Positions 40,035 to 50,260 of a DNA stretch of 64,000 nucleotides are shown one piece after another. A program made the translations under genes and the position numbers. The notes below the pieces were generated by a model. That model made no database searches. It worked only from the letters and a program-made list of their open reading frames with translations, and was not told the origin of the DNA. Source of the stretch: Trichobilharzia regenti. Taxonomy: Eukaryota; Platyhelminthes; Trematoda; Strigeidida; Schistosomatidae. Where the stretch lies: NCBI GenBank assembly GCA_944472135.2, contig OX235266.1, positions 15,603,925 to 15,667,924 on the forward strand, written 5' to 3'. Each line of letters begins with the position of its first letter. The stretch's first letter is position 1.

Positions 40035-40950
40035 CTATAATTAGAAATATTGTACAATTGTAGCAATTGATTTTAAATATTGCACGTTTAATAATAATAA
40101 TAATAATAATTTACTTTATTCCAAAAACAGTACTTATAATACAAAATGGAATTCTCAGCATTTGTCACAACACCTTGCATCTGATTTACTTGAAATATAA
40201 ATAAAATTAAAAATTAAAACAAAAGTAACCAGAGGAATTTGTCCATGTTTACGATATAAAGTCAAAAATGTTCTAAGCACGAATTGAGAATATTTAATAT
40301 AATAATAATAATAATAGTGAGTTTGTTTCAAACAGTATTGTTGATTCAGCTTGGAAACTTTAGCGTGTTACTATAGAGTATTGAACCTAATGTTCTGTTG
40401 ATGTAGTATAGTGAGGGGAAATACAAGATTAACAGTGGTAACACAGCTTAAATGATGTTCACACTTATGAAAAAAAATTGAGAGGATTATAAATATAAGA
40501 AGTACAATAACAATAAAGGTTGATGTTGTAAGGGTGGGGGAGGAAATGGTTTATTTAGTAATGCAAAGAAGGTTAGTTAGTTAATGCCTGACACTATTTT
40601 CATCACATAAAATACGTGCCAAATATGGTATAGTGGAATTTTTATACTTAGACGTACGTGCATAAATTCTTCTGAAAAGACTTCTTGTTTTACCTGGGGA
40701 GACACAAGGTTGGAGCTGCGGGTAAATAAAGTGGATGCTTAGAGTCTGACAAAATTCCTTTAGCAAATTTGTTGCATGACATCAAATGCCTATCAATGAC
40801 GATGTCAACGATATGGCCCAACCGGATAAGATACCACTCATCCTACTGACAGTCTTCAGAGTTCTACGAAGTATGACATAGTCTTTTTTAAAGCAAGATC
40901 AATGCAATTACAGTTCACTAAAAATACTTAAATTATAATAGTAATAAAGA
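40035..40950. other. INO80B-like intron 2, upstream half
   Basis: (AAT)n at 40,089-40,110 and about 40,299-40,315; otherwise no supported feature. A - strand frame at 40,581-40,766 has no recognised motif. Confidence 0.45.
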
Positions 40951-41065
40951 TATAATAGCGAGTAGGATATCAGACGCTGTCCCTACCTTGGCCATCTAGG
41001 TTTGAATGATTCTCAATTTTCGTGAAAATTTCCTAATTTTAGTTGATATCCTACCCGCTATTATA
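40951..41065. repeat. 115-bp hairpin element
   Basis: Terminal inverted arms 'tataatagcgagtaggatat' and 'atatcctacccgctattata' enclose about 70 nt. Outside, 'agtcttttttaaagcaa' at about 40,879-40,896 recurs as 'agtcttttttaagcaa' at 41,066-41,081. Looks like a small MITE-type insertion. Confidence 0.55.
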
Positions 41066-41433
41066 GTCTTTTTTAAGCAACCCAGGAAAGAATAAGGGTT
41101 TACAGTAAAGAAGAATAGGCAAGATGCACGAGTTGACAAACTGTAAGAGGAGGGGTTAGGTTATGTCTGAGTGCCTCAACTTCGTAATGTAAAAAGTCAG
41201 ACGAAATATTCTTTTAGAAATCGCTAAGACATGGGAAGACCAGGATAGGTCAGAAGAAAGAATTACTCTAAGATACTTAACTTCAGACTTGATTTCTATA
41301 TCACTATCATCAATTTTGCAGCTTTGATAAGTTTAATTTGATTAGGGAAAACCATAAAGCTGGTTTAACGAATAGCATATCACATAATTAATTCCTTATT
41401 TACTGTCTATACGGCAGTTGTTACCTCGACTTG

Positions 41434-41650
41434 TGCGTCGGTGGCACGGCGGTAGAATGCTCACTGACCTCTCGTGTGGTCCGGGGTTCGATCCCCGGCC
41501 ACCGACGCACTCGTTTACCTCGCTAAGTCAGTAGTAAGACTAGTAAAGGGGGAAGGTTGGTCATGAGGCGGCTAGTAACCCCATCCCGTCACCGTAACAC
41601 CATTGCTATCGAAACTTTGAGCCTCTAGCTTGAAGCCTACGTTGACTTCA
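41434..41650 (+). repeat. tRNA-derived SINE (family B), best copy
   Basis: The 75-nt head (41,434-41,508) folds like a tRNA: acceptor GCGTCGG/CCGACGC, T-arm CCGGG-GTTCGAT-CCCGG, D-arm-like GGCACGGCGGTAGAATGC similar to tRNA-Gly; the anticodon stem is defective. The A-box and B-box (GGTTCGATCCC) are intact. A body of about 140 nt follows. Confidence 0.7.
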
Positions 41651-41734
41651 ACAAATAGACCTGATTAGCCAAATACTACCATTTATGCTCGAAATAAATG
41701 AAACACAATGTCTAGCATGAAGGTTGATTTTTTT

Positions 41735-41975
41735 TATTCCTTTACGTTCCCAGTGGAAATGAGGCTTCAAGCTAGAGGCTTGAAGTTTCCGTAGCAGTGG
41801 TGTTTGTTTCTACGCGATGGGGTTGGTAGCCTGTCTCATACCCAGCCTTCCCTCTCTACCAGTCTTGTTACCCGCTTAGCGAGGTAAAGGAGTGTGTCGG
41901 TGGCCGAGGATCGAACCCCGAACCACCTACGTGGTCGGCTAGCAACCTACTGCTGTGCTACCGACGCACACACCA
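41735..41975 (-). repeat. tRNA-derived SINE (family B), inverted copy
   Basis: Inverted relative of 41,434-41,650, with head at 41,892-41,970 and B-box ggttcgatcct. The two copies face each other 85 bp apart. Confidence 0.65.
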
Positions 41976-42044
41976 CTGACATCAGTCAGTGGAAAGAGTT
42001 CAAGTGGTTAAATAAAATAAAAACTAGAAAGAACATTAATATGA

Positions 42045-42377
42045 CTAAGGTAAAGAAAGGGGTTTGACGAAACGTTTTTGAACACATAATTTAGGTGTCT
42101 GTTGAGGTATAGCTAAAGCTTCGGCTATGCATAAGTGAAGAAAACGTAAACTTTTGGATCGATTCGATTTTGCCATGTAGATAACTTTGAAAGATGAGTC
42201 ACGCGGGGCTAAATGACCAGACTTTAACAGGTGATCACAAATAGACGACTTCGCAGTTCTACGTTCGCCTTTCATTAACCAAACCGGATAGTGTTCAGCT
42301 ACACGTTTTCGGAGCTTACGCTTACAGCGTCCAATATAATCAGCTCCACAAGAGCAGGTAAAAGAGTAAATGCACAT
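42045..42377 (-). pseudogene. Penelope-like GIY-YIG endonuclease, best copy
   Basis: 110 open codons: IYSFTCSCGADYIGRCKRKLRKRVAEHYPVWLMKG...SSICDHLLKSGHLAPRDSSFKVIYMAKSNRSKSLRFLHLCIAEALAI...VQKRFVKPLSLP. The YIGR motif, the Arg/Lys-rich helix and the conserved EH are those of Penelope-type GIY-YIG domains, which nick target DNA. It is the C-terminal domain of an RT-EN protein; the RT upstream (42,380-42,760) is decayed, so I call the locus a pseudogene. Confidence 0.82.
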
Positions 42378-42760
42378 AGATGCGGAAAAAAGTGGTAATC
42401 TATCCTTGACTCATTGTCTAATCATATTTCGGCTGGTAAAAACTAGATGCAAGTCAGCTGCAGGAAAAGTACGTTTAATACATTTAGATAAACGATTTTT
42501 AATCAATTCCAAAATGGTGTCACCTTCGAATGTCAGACTCATAAACAGTTTTTTCTTTGGCAGTGTGCTTTGTCTAGGGGTGATTCTTTCTTGATGTTAC
42601 GTTCAATAAACCAAGTAGGATAACCACTGTTAAGGAGATTTGATGGTGGTTATCTAGTTTCCTACTGATTGTCTCTGCAAAGCAGATTTCACGAATTCTG
42701 GAGCACAAGGAATGAATAATATTTCCCTTATAACATTTTAATTATCACTATTCTTATCAC
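42378..42760 (-). pseudogene. Decayed Penelope RT tail
   Basis: - strand pieces such as MSLTFEGDTILELIKNRLSKCIKRT (about 42,543-42,465) correspond to VEFKGDTSAEILKNRLYKS in 28,688-29,254. Frames are interrupted. Confidence 0.6.
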
Positions 42761-42820
42761 TTATATATGTATATTGACTGAGCAATTATTTAGTGCCACT
42801 TAATAACCTTTTTCTGTAAT

Positions 42821-42885
42821 ATAAATACGACTGTACTGTTGGCTTGAAAATGAAATCGTTGAAAAGAAATTTCTTCTCTGAACAA
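42821..42885 (+). ncRNA. Degenerate hammerhead-like motif (+)
   Basis: ataaatacgactgtactg, ggcttgaaaatgaaatcgttga, aaag, aaatttcttc. It shares the order and flanks of the motifs at 12,640 and 27,485; core 1 is not preserved. Confidence 0.3.
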
Positions 42886-42924
42886 AAAAACTGTTTCTAC
42901 TTATAAAGCAAATTATTTGATGAT

Positions 42925-43140
42925 GTTAAGTGGTTGGAGGCAATCGGCAGAAAACCTTACCTGACCTAGATTTCGTGCTAGTTGGTTACTAGCGAGTCAA
43001 CAGGGCGTATCTGAAACCCTGAAGGAACACCTCATGTTCCTTCTGACATTCGAACCCGCGTCACGCAGTGAGTTTTGCACTCAGATACGTGAACACTGAG
43101 CCAGCTATTCAGGCTTGTGATTGACCTCCAATAGAGTGCA
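42925..43140. repeat. Half of a fold-back SINE-like element
   Basis: Matches the left arm and core start of 14,300-14,450 ('ggttggaggcaatcggcag', 'ctagatttcgtgctagttgg'). Confidence 0.55.
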
Positions 43141-43149
43141 GCAGGTCGG

Positions 43150-43440
43150 GTGTGAGGACAAATACTCGCCACCGATGATATTGGCTAGAGGTTGCGCTAT
43201 GTCGTGAATTGGCAGAAGTTGGAATTCATTGGCTGACCATTGGATCGGGTCCAGTGGCTAATGGTCTACGAGATAGCCCGTCTTGTAACCAGAAGGCTAC
43301 GGATTCGAACCATTTGGTGTGGGTGCGTACTATTGAAGAGTCCCACACTAGGACGAAACAGCTGTCCAGTACTCCCAGCTGGTTTTCCAATGGTTCTCTA
43401 ACCAATGCCAGCTTATGATGAAATCCTGTAACCAATCAAT
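43150..43440 (+). repeat. tRNA-like SINE (family C)
   Basis: Head with 'ccagtggctaatggtctacg' and B-box-like ggattcgaacc; body 'aggacgaaacagctgtccag' shared with 21,340. Confidence 0.5.
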
Positions 43441-43469
43441 CAAATCCCCACAAACCAATACTTTGATTG

Positions 43470-43870
43470 GAAACTAGTAACTAACTAGTGTGATGTGTCC
43501 AGTCCTTACTTTGGTGTAGACTGAATTCTATCAGTCAGTCAGTTAGGTTCGCAATGTGGCTACCACGCTAGGTAGCTCACCATCACGGTGTACATTGAAT
43601 CTCAGAAGGAACATGAGTTCCTTCAAAGTGGTTGCAGATACGCCTGCCTTGCTGACTGGTGAGTGCCAACTAGCACGAAGCCTAGGTCAGTCAAGGCTTC
43701 CTACCGATTGCCTCCAACCATCTAACATCAACAATTCAAAGTGCACCGTGATAGCAGGCCAGCCACCTAGTGGCATGGTGGCCACATTGCAAACCTGATT
43801 GACTGATAAAATTCAGTCTGTACCAAACACCAAGGACTAGACACACATCACACTAGTGTTACTGACTACT
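43470..43870. repeat. Fold-back element with about 130-bp inverted ends
   Basis: Left end 'actagtgtgatgtgtccag...ggtgtagactgaattctatcag' and right end 'attcagtctgtaccaaacacc...cacatcacactagtgtt' are inverted copies, as are the next blocks ('caatgtggctaccacgct' versus 'ggcatggtggccacattgc'). Interior matches the arms of 14,180-14,625. Confidence 0.65.
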
Positions 43871-43972
43871 GTCATCCAATCAAAGCAAATTATTATTAAA
43901 ATCAAAACTGTAATGGAAGGCTAACAATAACAACAACACCAAAACCAACAATGGGAAGGAGTTACAACTTAC

Positions 43973-44434
43973 CTTTAACAAACGTTCAACTAGTTGACGT
44001 TTTTCTGTTTCTACCTTGAGTTTTGCTGTCTCTTTACGTTGATCTATCTTCTTTTGACGAGCAGCAATTTGTTCCTGTGTTAAATCAGTCGATGACTTCA
44101 CCGGATTCGATTGAGAATCATCCGATTGGCTTAAAGTTTTAACACTAGCTGAATCGGTATATTTTTGTGAGTGTAAGCTTATCTGTCGTGCAGTTAATGG
44201 TTGTTTAAGATATCTTGAGGAGTAGATTTCCTCTTCTTCATCCGAGTCTTCTTCTTCTTCATTACTCGAATCGGAGTTCACATTTTCAGCGGCAATGAAT
44301 TCAGCTGCCTTATTTCCAGTTTTGATTGTTCCTCTTTTACGTGTACTTGGCCTTGTGGATTGACTATCTGGAGAAGGACTTTTCTGAACAACTTGTGGAT
44401 GGAAATAGGGTAAAAATGGAGCAAAGCCATCGTT
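43973..44434 (-). CDS. INO80B: INO80 complex subunit B-like protein, exon 2
   Basis: Encodes residues 34-187. It begins NDGFAPFLPYFHPQ, has a basic RKRGTIKTGNKAAEF stretch and an acidic run (SNEEEEDSDEEEE), then the PAPA-1-like segment: LTARQISLHSQKY, a Ser-rich linker, and LTQEQIAARQKKIDQRKETAKLKVETEKRQLVERLLK, a long charged helix with the RQ/KR pattern of that family. Acceptor ttttccag|AAC at 44,435/44,434 and donor AAG|GTAAGT at 43,973/43,972, both phase 0. Splice sites are canonical and both ends join without a frame change. Confidence 0.85.
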
Positions 44435-44490
44435 CTGGAAAAGATCATAAAGGTATTTAGGATTTCAAAAAGCAGGTGGACTTTATATTG

Positions 44491-44660
44491 AAGTTTGCGG
44501 TGAAAGCTGTCTGCTAGCCAAAATTGGTAGACAGCAATTTACGTTAATGTTACACGTCCCGAATCGGGGTCATAAGGAAAAAGGCAATAACAAAGCCCCT
44601 AACCTTAAGGAACTCACCAACCAATCACAGCAGACTTGATGTGTGCAAATACAATTTAGA
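44491..44660 (+). repeat. TRIM-family LTR fragment
   Basis: 'gctgtctgctagccaaaatt' and following match the start of the LTR at 38,113; the 3' half is missing. Confidence 0.65.
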
Positions 44661-44789
44661 AAAAAAAATCCCCATTTAGACATTTAGAAAACAGAAAGAT
44701 TGAGCGAAATAATAACACTGCGCCTGAAGAATGCACTTAAAAGAGCTTATTATGCAGCAGAGGTACATTGCCTCTTCACAACCACACCT

Positions 44790-45225
44790 ATTCTATGTTC
44801 CAGAAATAAGAATAAACTACCTAAGTTTACCTCTTCTATGCGTATTTACCAGTCTGACTGCATCTGGGGAGCCAACTACACTGGACGTACAATTAGGTAG
44901 GTTCATCATCGTATTTCCGAACATCATCCAACATGGTTAAGCAAGGGACAAACAAGATCTATTCGTAGCCATCACACCTTGTAGATAGTGAGCATAAGGT
45001 TGATGTTAATACTATATTTAAAATTATTTATTGCATTCCGACTTACCTTAATTTTGCTCTGCGAGTTCGGCTTCTACAGATGGCTGAAGCAATCGGAATT
45101 CACCTGAAGAAGCCAAGCCTATGTGTACAGAAAAAATTTGTACAGCCACTTTCCTTACCTTGGCCATCGTTACATGAATGTATAAAACGGGCTACTTCGC
45201 CCCCTCCCCCAAAACCTTAAAAATT
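44790..45225 (+). pseudogene. Penelope-like GIY-YIG endonuclease remnant (+)
   Basis: + strand reads RIYQSDCIWGANYTGRTIR (44,838-44,900), then HHRISEHHPTWLSKGQ in a shifted frame, and FALRVRLLQMAEAIGIHLKKPSLCVQKKFVQPLSLPWPSLHECIKR (45,050-45,190). YTGR replaces YIGR. Frameshifts make it inactive. Confidence 0.7.
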
Positions 45226-45659
45226 ATAATTGTCCAAATTATTTTATAATTTTTCTGACCGCTTCATCTTTAGTCACGTGTTATCCTTGTAAAATTAATT
45301 TATTCTAACCACTTCTACCTTTTAATTGTGTCCATTCAATTTTCTTCGTTATTATCACCCACCCCATTGACATTTTGACACTGACTAGTTAATTATTGTT
45401 AACAAACATATCAGTGCCAGCCACTTGATTGGTAAACTGTTGTGTATTGTAATAAAAATGCTATGGGTATATATTAGAGCAGAGCCAGAATGAGATGAGG
45501 ATCTAATTGAAAAGTAAATATTTCTTCGCTCAATCTTTCTTCAAATACAATTCGCAGATATGACTTAACTTTCTGAGAAATGCTCACAAGCAGTACAGAA
45601 CAACCTTCAGCAGGAACAAAAAACACAGTCAGAAGACGTTGCTTCTCCACTGACAATAA
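45226..45659. other. INO80B-like intron 1, no gene
   Basis: AT-rich; no supported feature. Confidence 0.4.
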
Positions 45660-46080
45660 TGTCTGTTTTCCACATAGAACTTTGCACATATATGCGGCAG
45701 TTCAAGTCGCCACACTCCCTTCTTGTAGCACACAAAGCAAGAGAAGAAAGTACAAGAAATGTATAATAGAGACAGTAAACAGAGGTGTGAGACAAACGAA
45801 TAGTAGTAACGAAGAACAATATAGTTTCATAGGGAATCATAAGTCACAGGGAGTGGATACATCTGCGCCATTAAGAACGATTTTGAGCCATATCACCAAT
45901 TGTTTCCAACCATTGGCTTTTACCGTCCCGAGGACCCCAACCAGGAAGCCTACACCTTCCTACGTGGCTAGCTTAGACTAACTGTTGTAAATTTCATTGA
46001 CTGGTGCCATGTTTTTGTTTGACCACCGCTAGCTTCTTTTCCAGCCTGACCCTATGTCAGCTAACATTGCCCATCGAGGA
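45660..46080 (-). mobile_element. RTE/SR2-like 3' end (-)
   Basis: Inverted relative of 31,630-32,040, with 'agaactttgcacatatatgc' (tail) and 'tgagccatatcaccaattg'. Ends near 46,080 where TRIM-family LTR sequence starts. Confidence 0.7.
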
Positions 46081-46086
46081 AGGGCA

Positions 46087-46171
46087 ATGTACATAAAAAC
46101 CCATAAGTATTCCTTCATTTTCTCAATAAACGATCTGTTGCTTGCCTGGCCCTTGTCTTTTGTCGTTACAA
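46087..46171 (+). repeat. TRIM-family LTR 3' end
   Basis: 'aataaacgatctgttgc' to 'gtcgttaca' matches the end of 38,113-38,428. Confidence 0.65.
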
Positions 46172-46571
46172 AGTGACTGAAGACATTGGCTGGAAAGACC
46201 AATGAAAACTTTGCAATCAATCAAACCATTCAGTTCATAGAATACAGCTACAGGCAAATAGACCTACTATTATAAGATATCATATCAGAAAAGAATCGAT
46301 AAAAAATTATTTTATAGTGACTAATCGAATGAGAGAATTAGACGGCACTATATTTACTAGACAACAAGACAATTTGACGACCAAAATCAATGAAATGAAG
46401 GATCAAGGGGAATTGTGCAATATGGGAATGAGGCAACGGTATCACTTACTCCAATAGACACATCTTAAATAGTGCTTTTGTCAGAAATGATAACCCGTAA
46501 GTGTTATGTATTCTACTGATAGAAATTTGTAAGCATTAATACAGAAGATTTGTAGCTCAGGAGGATGATTG

Positions 46572-47626
46572 TGAATTAGTTGGGTTCTCTGAGGGGCTGG
46601 TTAATGACTTAATTGCGAAGCTTTCGTTGTCCCCCCCTGCTAGACAACATCTTCCTTCAGTGCACGTTTTAGTATAAAATGAATTCACTTAAATTCTCCA
46701 TAAATGATGTAATTGTATCTTCTGACAACTATCTTTGTGACTGGTTGTTGGTTGATTCACGCCTCTATTGGTCATTTTTATTGACTTAGAATTCGAACTT
46801 TCTTGTCGTGTGATGACTTACTTTTTATTAGCTGGTAAATTTCGTCTATAACAATGTGTGTTAGTTAATCGCTGATCGATTTACTCGAGCACCAGTCAGG
46901 CTTCTAGGAATTCCCTGACTGCATTTTTAGTGTTTCCTCTATTTAAAATTTCTACATTATCCCAGTCATCAAATTAGTGTCTGTAATTATCTACATGCAT
47001 CGATATGAAAGCGTGAAGGAAAAAATTGATATGAAAGAATATATATATCGTCTTTTTACAGCTAATTTGTGTTCTTGGATTCGGATTCGAAAGGGGGCGT
47101 GCCCACTTTCGAATCCGAATCCAAGAACACAAATTAGCTGTAAAAAGACGATATATATATTCTTTCATATCAATTTTTTCCTTCACGCTTTCATATCGAT
47201 GCATGTAGATAATTACAGACACTAATTTGATGACTGGGATAATGTAGAAATTTTAAATAGAGGAAACACTAAAAATGCAGTCAGGGAATTCCTAGAAGCC
47301 TGACTGGTGCTCGAGTAAATCGATCAGCGATTAACTAACACACATTGTTATAGACGAAATTTACCAGCTAATAAAAAGTAAGTCATCACACGACAAGAAA
47401 GTTCGAATTCTAAGTCAATAAAAATGACCAATAGAGGCGTGAATCAACCAACAACCAGTCACAAGATAGTTGTCAGAAGATACAATTACATCATTTATGG
47501 AGAATTTAAGTGAATTCATTTTATACTAAAACGTGCACTGAAGGAAGATGTTGTCTAGCAGGGGGGGACAACGAAAGCTTCGCAATTAAGTCATTAACCA
47601 GCCCCTCAGAGAAAACAACTAATTCA
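46572..47626. repeat. Near-perfect 1.05-kb palindrome
   Basis: Left arm 46,572-47,097 and right arm 47,102-47,626 are reverse complements with only a few differences: one extra A in the left arm near 46,735 (ctttgtg versus cacaag), two substitutions near 46,582 and one at the centre. The loop is 4 nt or so around 47,098-47,101. The unit is related to 30,990-31,335. Both arms encode the same chance 82-codon frame. It lies in intron 1 of the INO80B-like gene. Confidence 0.9.
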
Positions 47627-48044
47627 AAATTTGTAAGCACCATCTATATTTCAATATCTTCGGTAAAAGTCACTTGAAGAGTCAAGCTACTACTACTGAA
47701 GTGGAAAAATCCCAGCTAAAAGAACATGAACATTTTGTAAACATTTGACTTCTAATGTAAGGTTATATTTTTTCAACTATTCGACTTATCTGTCCATGAA
47801 ACAATTCTCAAAGTCTTCACTGCTGTTCGATGCATCATTAATATTAAAAACTTTTGTCTTCAAACTATCATGTCCTATTGATTTGCATGTTTTAGCACAA
47901 CCCCTATAGATTTGATGTATCTGTTGCCTTGAATCCTTGGTTTAAAATATACTTATCACAGTATGCATGCTATCTCCTTACTCTATTTTATACGAACGGT
48001 TAACAATTCTGACTGGAATCACAAACTACGGACGTATGTTATGC
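47627..48044. other. INO80B-like intron 1, no gene
   Basis: AT-rich; no supported feature. Confidence 0.4.
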
Positions 48045-48235
48045 TTTTTTTTTATTATAGCTTGATTCCACACTGTATTTTTGGTACATGTATGGAATTT
48101 CCAGCATGTGATATTGGTAGCCCAAATTTTGCAGGCCGACCGATTGATATCAGGTGTGCGTCGGTAGGAGATCGAACCTCGGACCATGTGCATAGTCGGC
48201 GAGAGTCCTAACCACTGTGCCACCGGCGCACACAA
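48045..48235 (-). repeat. tRNA-derived SINE (family A)
   Basis: Head (- strand) GCCGGTGGCACAGTGGTTAG at 48,228 downward, B-box ggttcgatctc, A-rich tail at 48,045-48,053 (T on +). Relative of 37,515-37,706. Confidence 0.7.
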
Positions 48236-48535
48236 AAAGAGGAGGCGGTCCCCACGCACGGACCGGGCTGTCACATGGCCACCATTCACAGGCGCTATCC
48301 CACTACCGCACCACGCGGGGACTTTTGCCTGATGGTTTTCCCCCCTGGGCCGGTGCGCCCCTCCTTAGTCGACCTGTACAACCCGTCCTCCGACAGGTCA
48401 TCCATATCGGCGCCGTGCTTAGCGTGGACGCCCGATTAACATGAACATCCATGTGCCAGAACTCCCGGTTGCGAGAAATTCCGCACTCTGGCCTCGAAGT
48501 AGCTAGATTGCAGGCGCACGCCATCATATAAGGGG
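48236..48535. other. GC-rich island of unknown origin
   Basis: About 300 bp clearly richer in G+C than the rest of the intron (for example 'gggccggtgcgcccctcc'). Frames exist on both strands but carry no motif I recognise. It directly adjoins a SINE head. Confidence 0.5.
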
Positions 48536-48884
48536 AAATGATTACTTGAGCAGGATCATCCAGATGCTAAGGATCAATAGCTAGAAATTTAATGCGTCTT
48601 CGTCGAAATCCCAAACATTTTAATTGATCTGCATTTAATCATTCCTCACATTAATGCTTGTCCGTTATAGCACCATTGTTTTGTGTGCTCATAATGTGGG
48701 GAGAAGGTTCAACCAATTGACATCATGCACTTTTCAGTGTAAGCTTACATATCAGTCGGTTCGTGTGTTCATTAATAGGCAATCACTATAAATCACGTCT
48801 AAGACAATAACAATTTGTATTGTGAAACCAAATGAAAGATTATTGTTCATCGGATATAAGGAAATCAGAGTGATACTAAATTCT

Positions 48885-49155
48885 ACCGACTGGCTGACTG
48901 TCTGACTGACTGGCATGAGTGGTCATAAACCACCCATATCAAATGAATATTTGGTAGGCTCCCGGTTAGATGCTTGCGGAGCGAGTTGGTAGGAAGTCCT
49001 GGAACTAGGTTCAGTGTCGTCGTAACAGACATCAGTGACACAATTGACCTCATATTACGGTGGTAATGATTGATCACTGGGAAGTAAACAGTACCATCAC
49101 TCTAGCCCTTAGTGGTGTTGACTGAATTCTATCATTTAGGCAGAACAGCTCTGAC
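48885..49155. repeat. Diverged fold-back SINE-like element
   Basis: Ends 'tactaaattctaccgactgg' and 'ttgactgaattctatcattt' resemble the ends of 43,470-43,870 in opposite orientation; interior diverged. Confidence 0.4.
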
Positions 49156-49301
49156 TGACTAGTTATTCGAATTGAATACTATAATTATTAATAAGTAGTA
49201 TAATCGAATATAGCGTTCACAAAGGTAGCCAGAGAATAGTGATAACAATGATAAAACAAAACAATGGTAGACACTAAACATAGTGAATGATGATGAATTA
49301 C

Positions 49302-49400
49302 CTCAATATCATCGGGTTTTTCGTAAGTGTATTCATCAAATTCTAGAAACCTTGAACCAAAATCATCTGCTGCTACAAATGTAGAATCAGAGTCTGACAT
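49302..49400 (-). CDS. INO80B: INO80 complex subunit B-like protein, exon 1
   Basis: Residues 1-33: MSDSDSTFVAADDFGSRFLEFDEYTYEKPDDIE, acidic and probably disordered. The ATG at 49,400 is the first in frame. Donor GAG|GTAATT at 49,302/49,301, phase 0, matches the exon 2 acceptor. The exon is short and has no domain, so its assignment rests on frame and splice sites. Confidence 0.65.
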
Positions 49401-49628
49401 AGAATTATTTCTTTTTTCTCTCTCTCTCTAATTCATCAATTCAACTGTATAGACGCTGTCGGCCAAACTGCTAAGTTACTACAGTGGTAAACTGATTAGG
49501 ATGACTTTAACTTTGTGACTTACCTGATTATCAAATGACACAAACAGTCAGAATTACCGTCTCACGTATCGCATCTCAATAGGGAATATGTAATTCTGGC
49601 ATCCTGCTAAGTGGAAAAATTATGCAGT

Positions 49629-49655
49629 AATTATATATATATATATATATATATA
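49629..49655. repeat. (TA)n microsatellite
   Basis: About 25 bp. Confidence 0.9.
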
Positions 49656-49699
49656 AAGGGCTTGAACATGCACATTAATTATAATAATTCGTATGAATT

Positions 49700-50260
49700 C
49701 TCAACTGACGACTTCTATGTCTGAGGTAACTGAGTATAAGGATTTAGGATTCATTGTAGTGATTCATTCCCAAAAAAACCTTTGGGAGTGAACCGAATAA
49801 TAATTTAGCAGCCGCTAAGAGTTTGTGATCAACACTTTCGTAAACATCAATGTAAATATGTTCCCCATAGCACAACCAATACTACACTTTATTCGGAATA
49901 CAGGAATTAATCAATGGGTATTAGATATTTGCCCAGCAGTAGAAAATCAAATGGCAAAATCACTCTGGAACTTTGTAAAGGGTGATCAGATTACACTTCC
50001 AACTATTGAAGCGAGAATTAGTTTTAGCATTTCTTGTACTAAGCATTGAATTGAGTGACAGATTACCCTATTTCCAAACTGCGTAATTTACATATCTCAA
50101 TATGATACAAACAAGAACTACTTTTTAAGGATTTCACAAAAGGTTATTTCTTATCTCTCCCATCTGTTGTATTTCTGTTAGATACAGTGGTTAAACGAAT
50201 ATCAGTTTATTTTGCGAAGAGTATAATCACATTTTATAAGCTTTCTCTTGAAGCTCCCCT
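49700..50260 (+). pseudogene. Possible degraded CR1-like RT C-terminal region
   Basis: Pieces such as EYKDLGFIVV (about 49,730), NNLAAAKSL (about 49,800) and CPAVENQMAKSLWNFVKGD (about 49,932-49,988) are in the order expected for the CR1 RT tail (KDLGVxV...AxxA...VExVQRxATKxVxGL). Highly decayed; tentative. Confidence 0.3.

Noticed and set aside
41434..41508. tRNA gene
   Set aside because: Acceptor and T-arm fold well, but the anticodon stem is defective, the sequence continues into a SINE body, and diverged relatives occur elsewhere in the window; called a SINE head.
46974..47225. Two 82-codon frames with the same protein on opposite strands
   Set aside because: They are a by-product of the palindrome, not genes.
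49825..50049. Independent host gene
   Set aside because: No start context or splice signals; better read as decayed CR1-like RT tail, though weakly.
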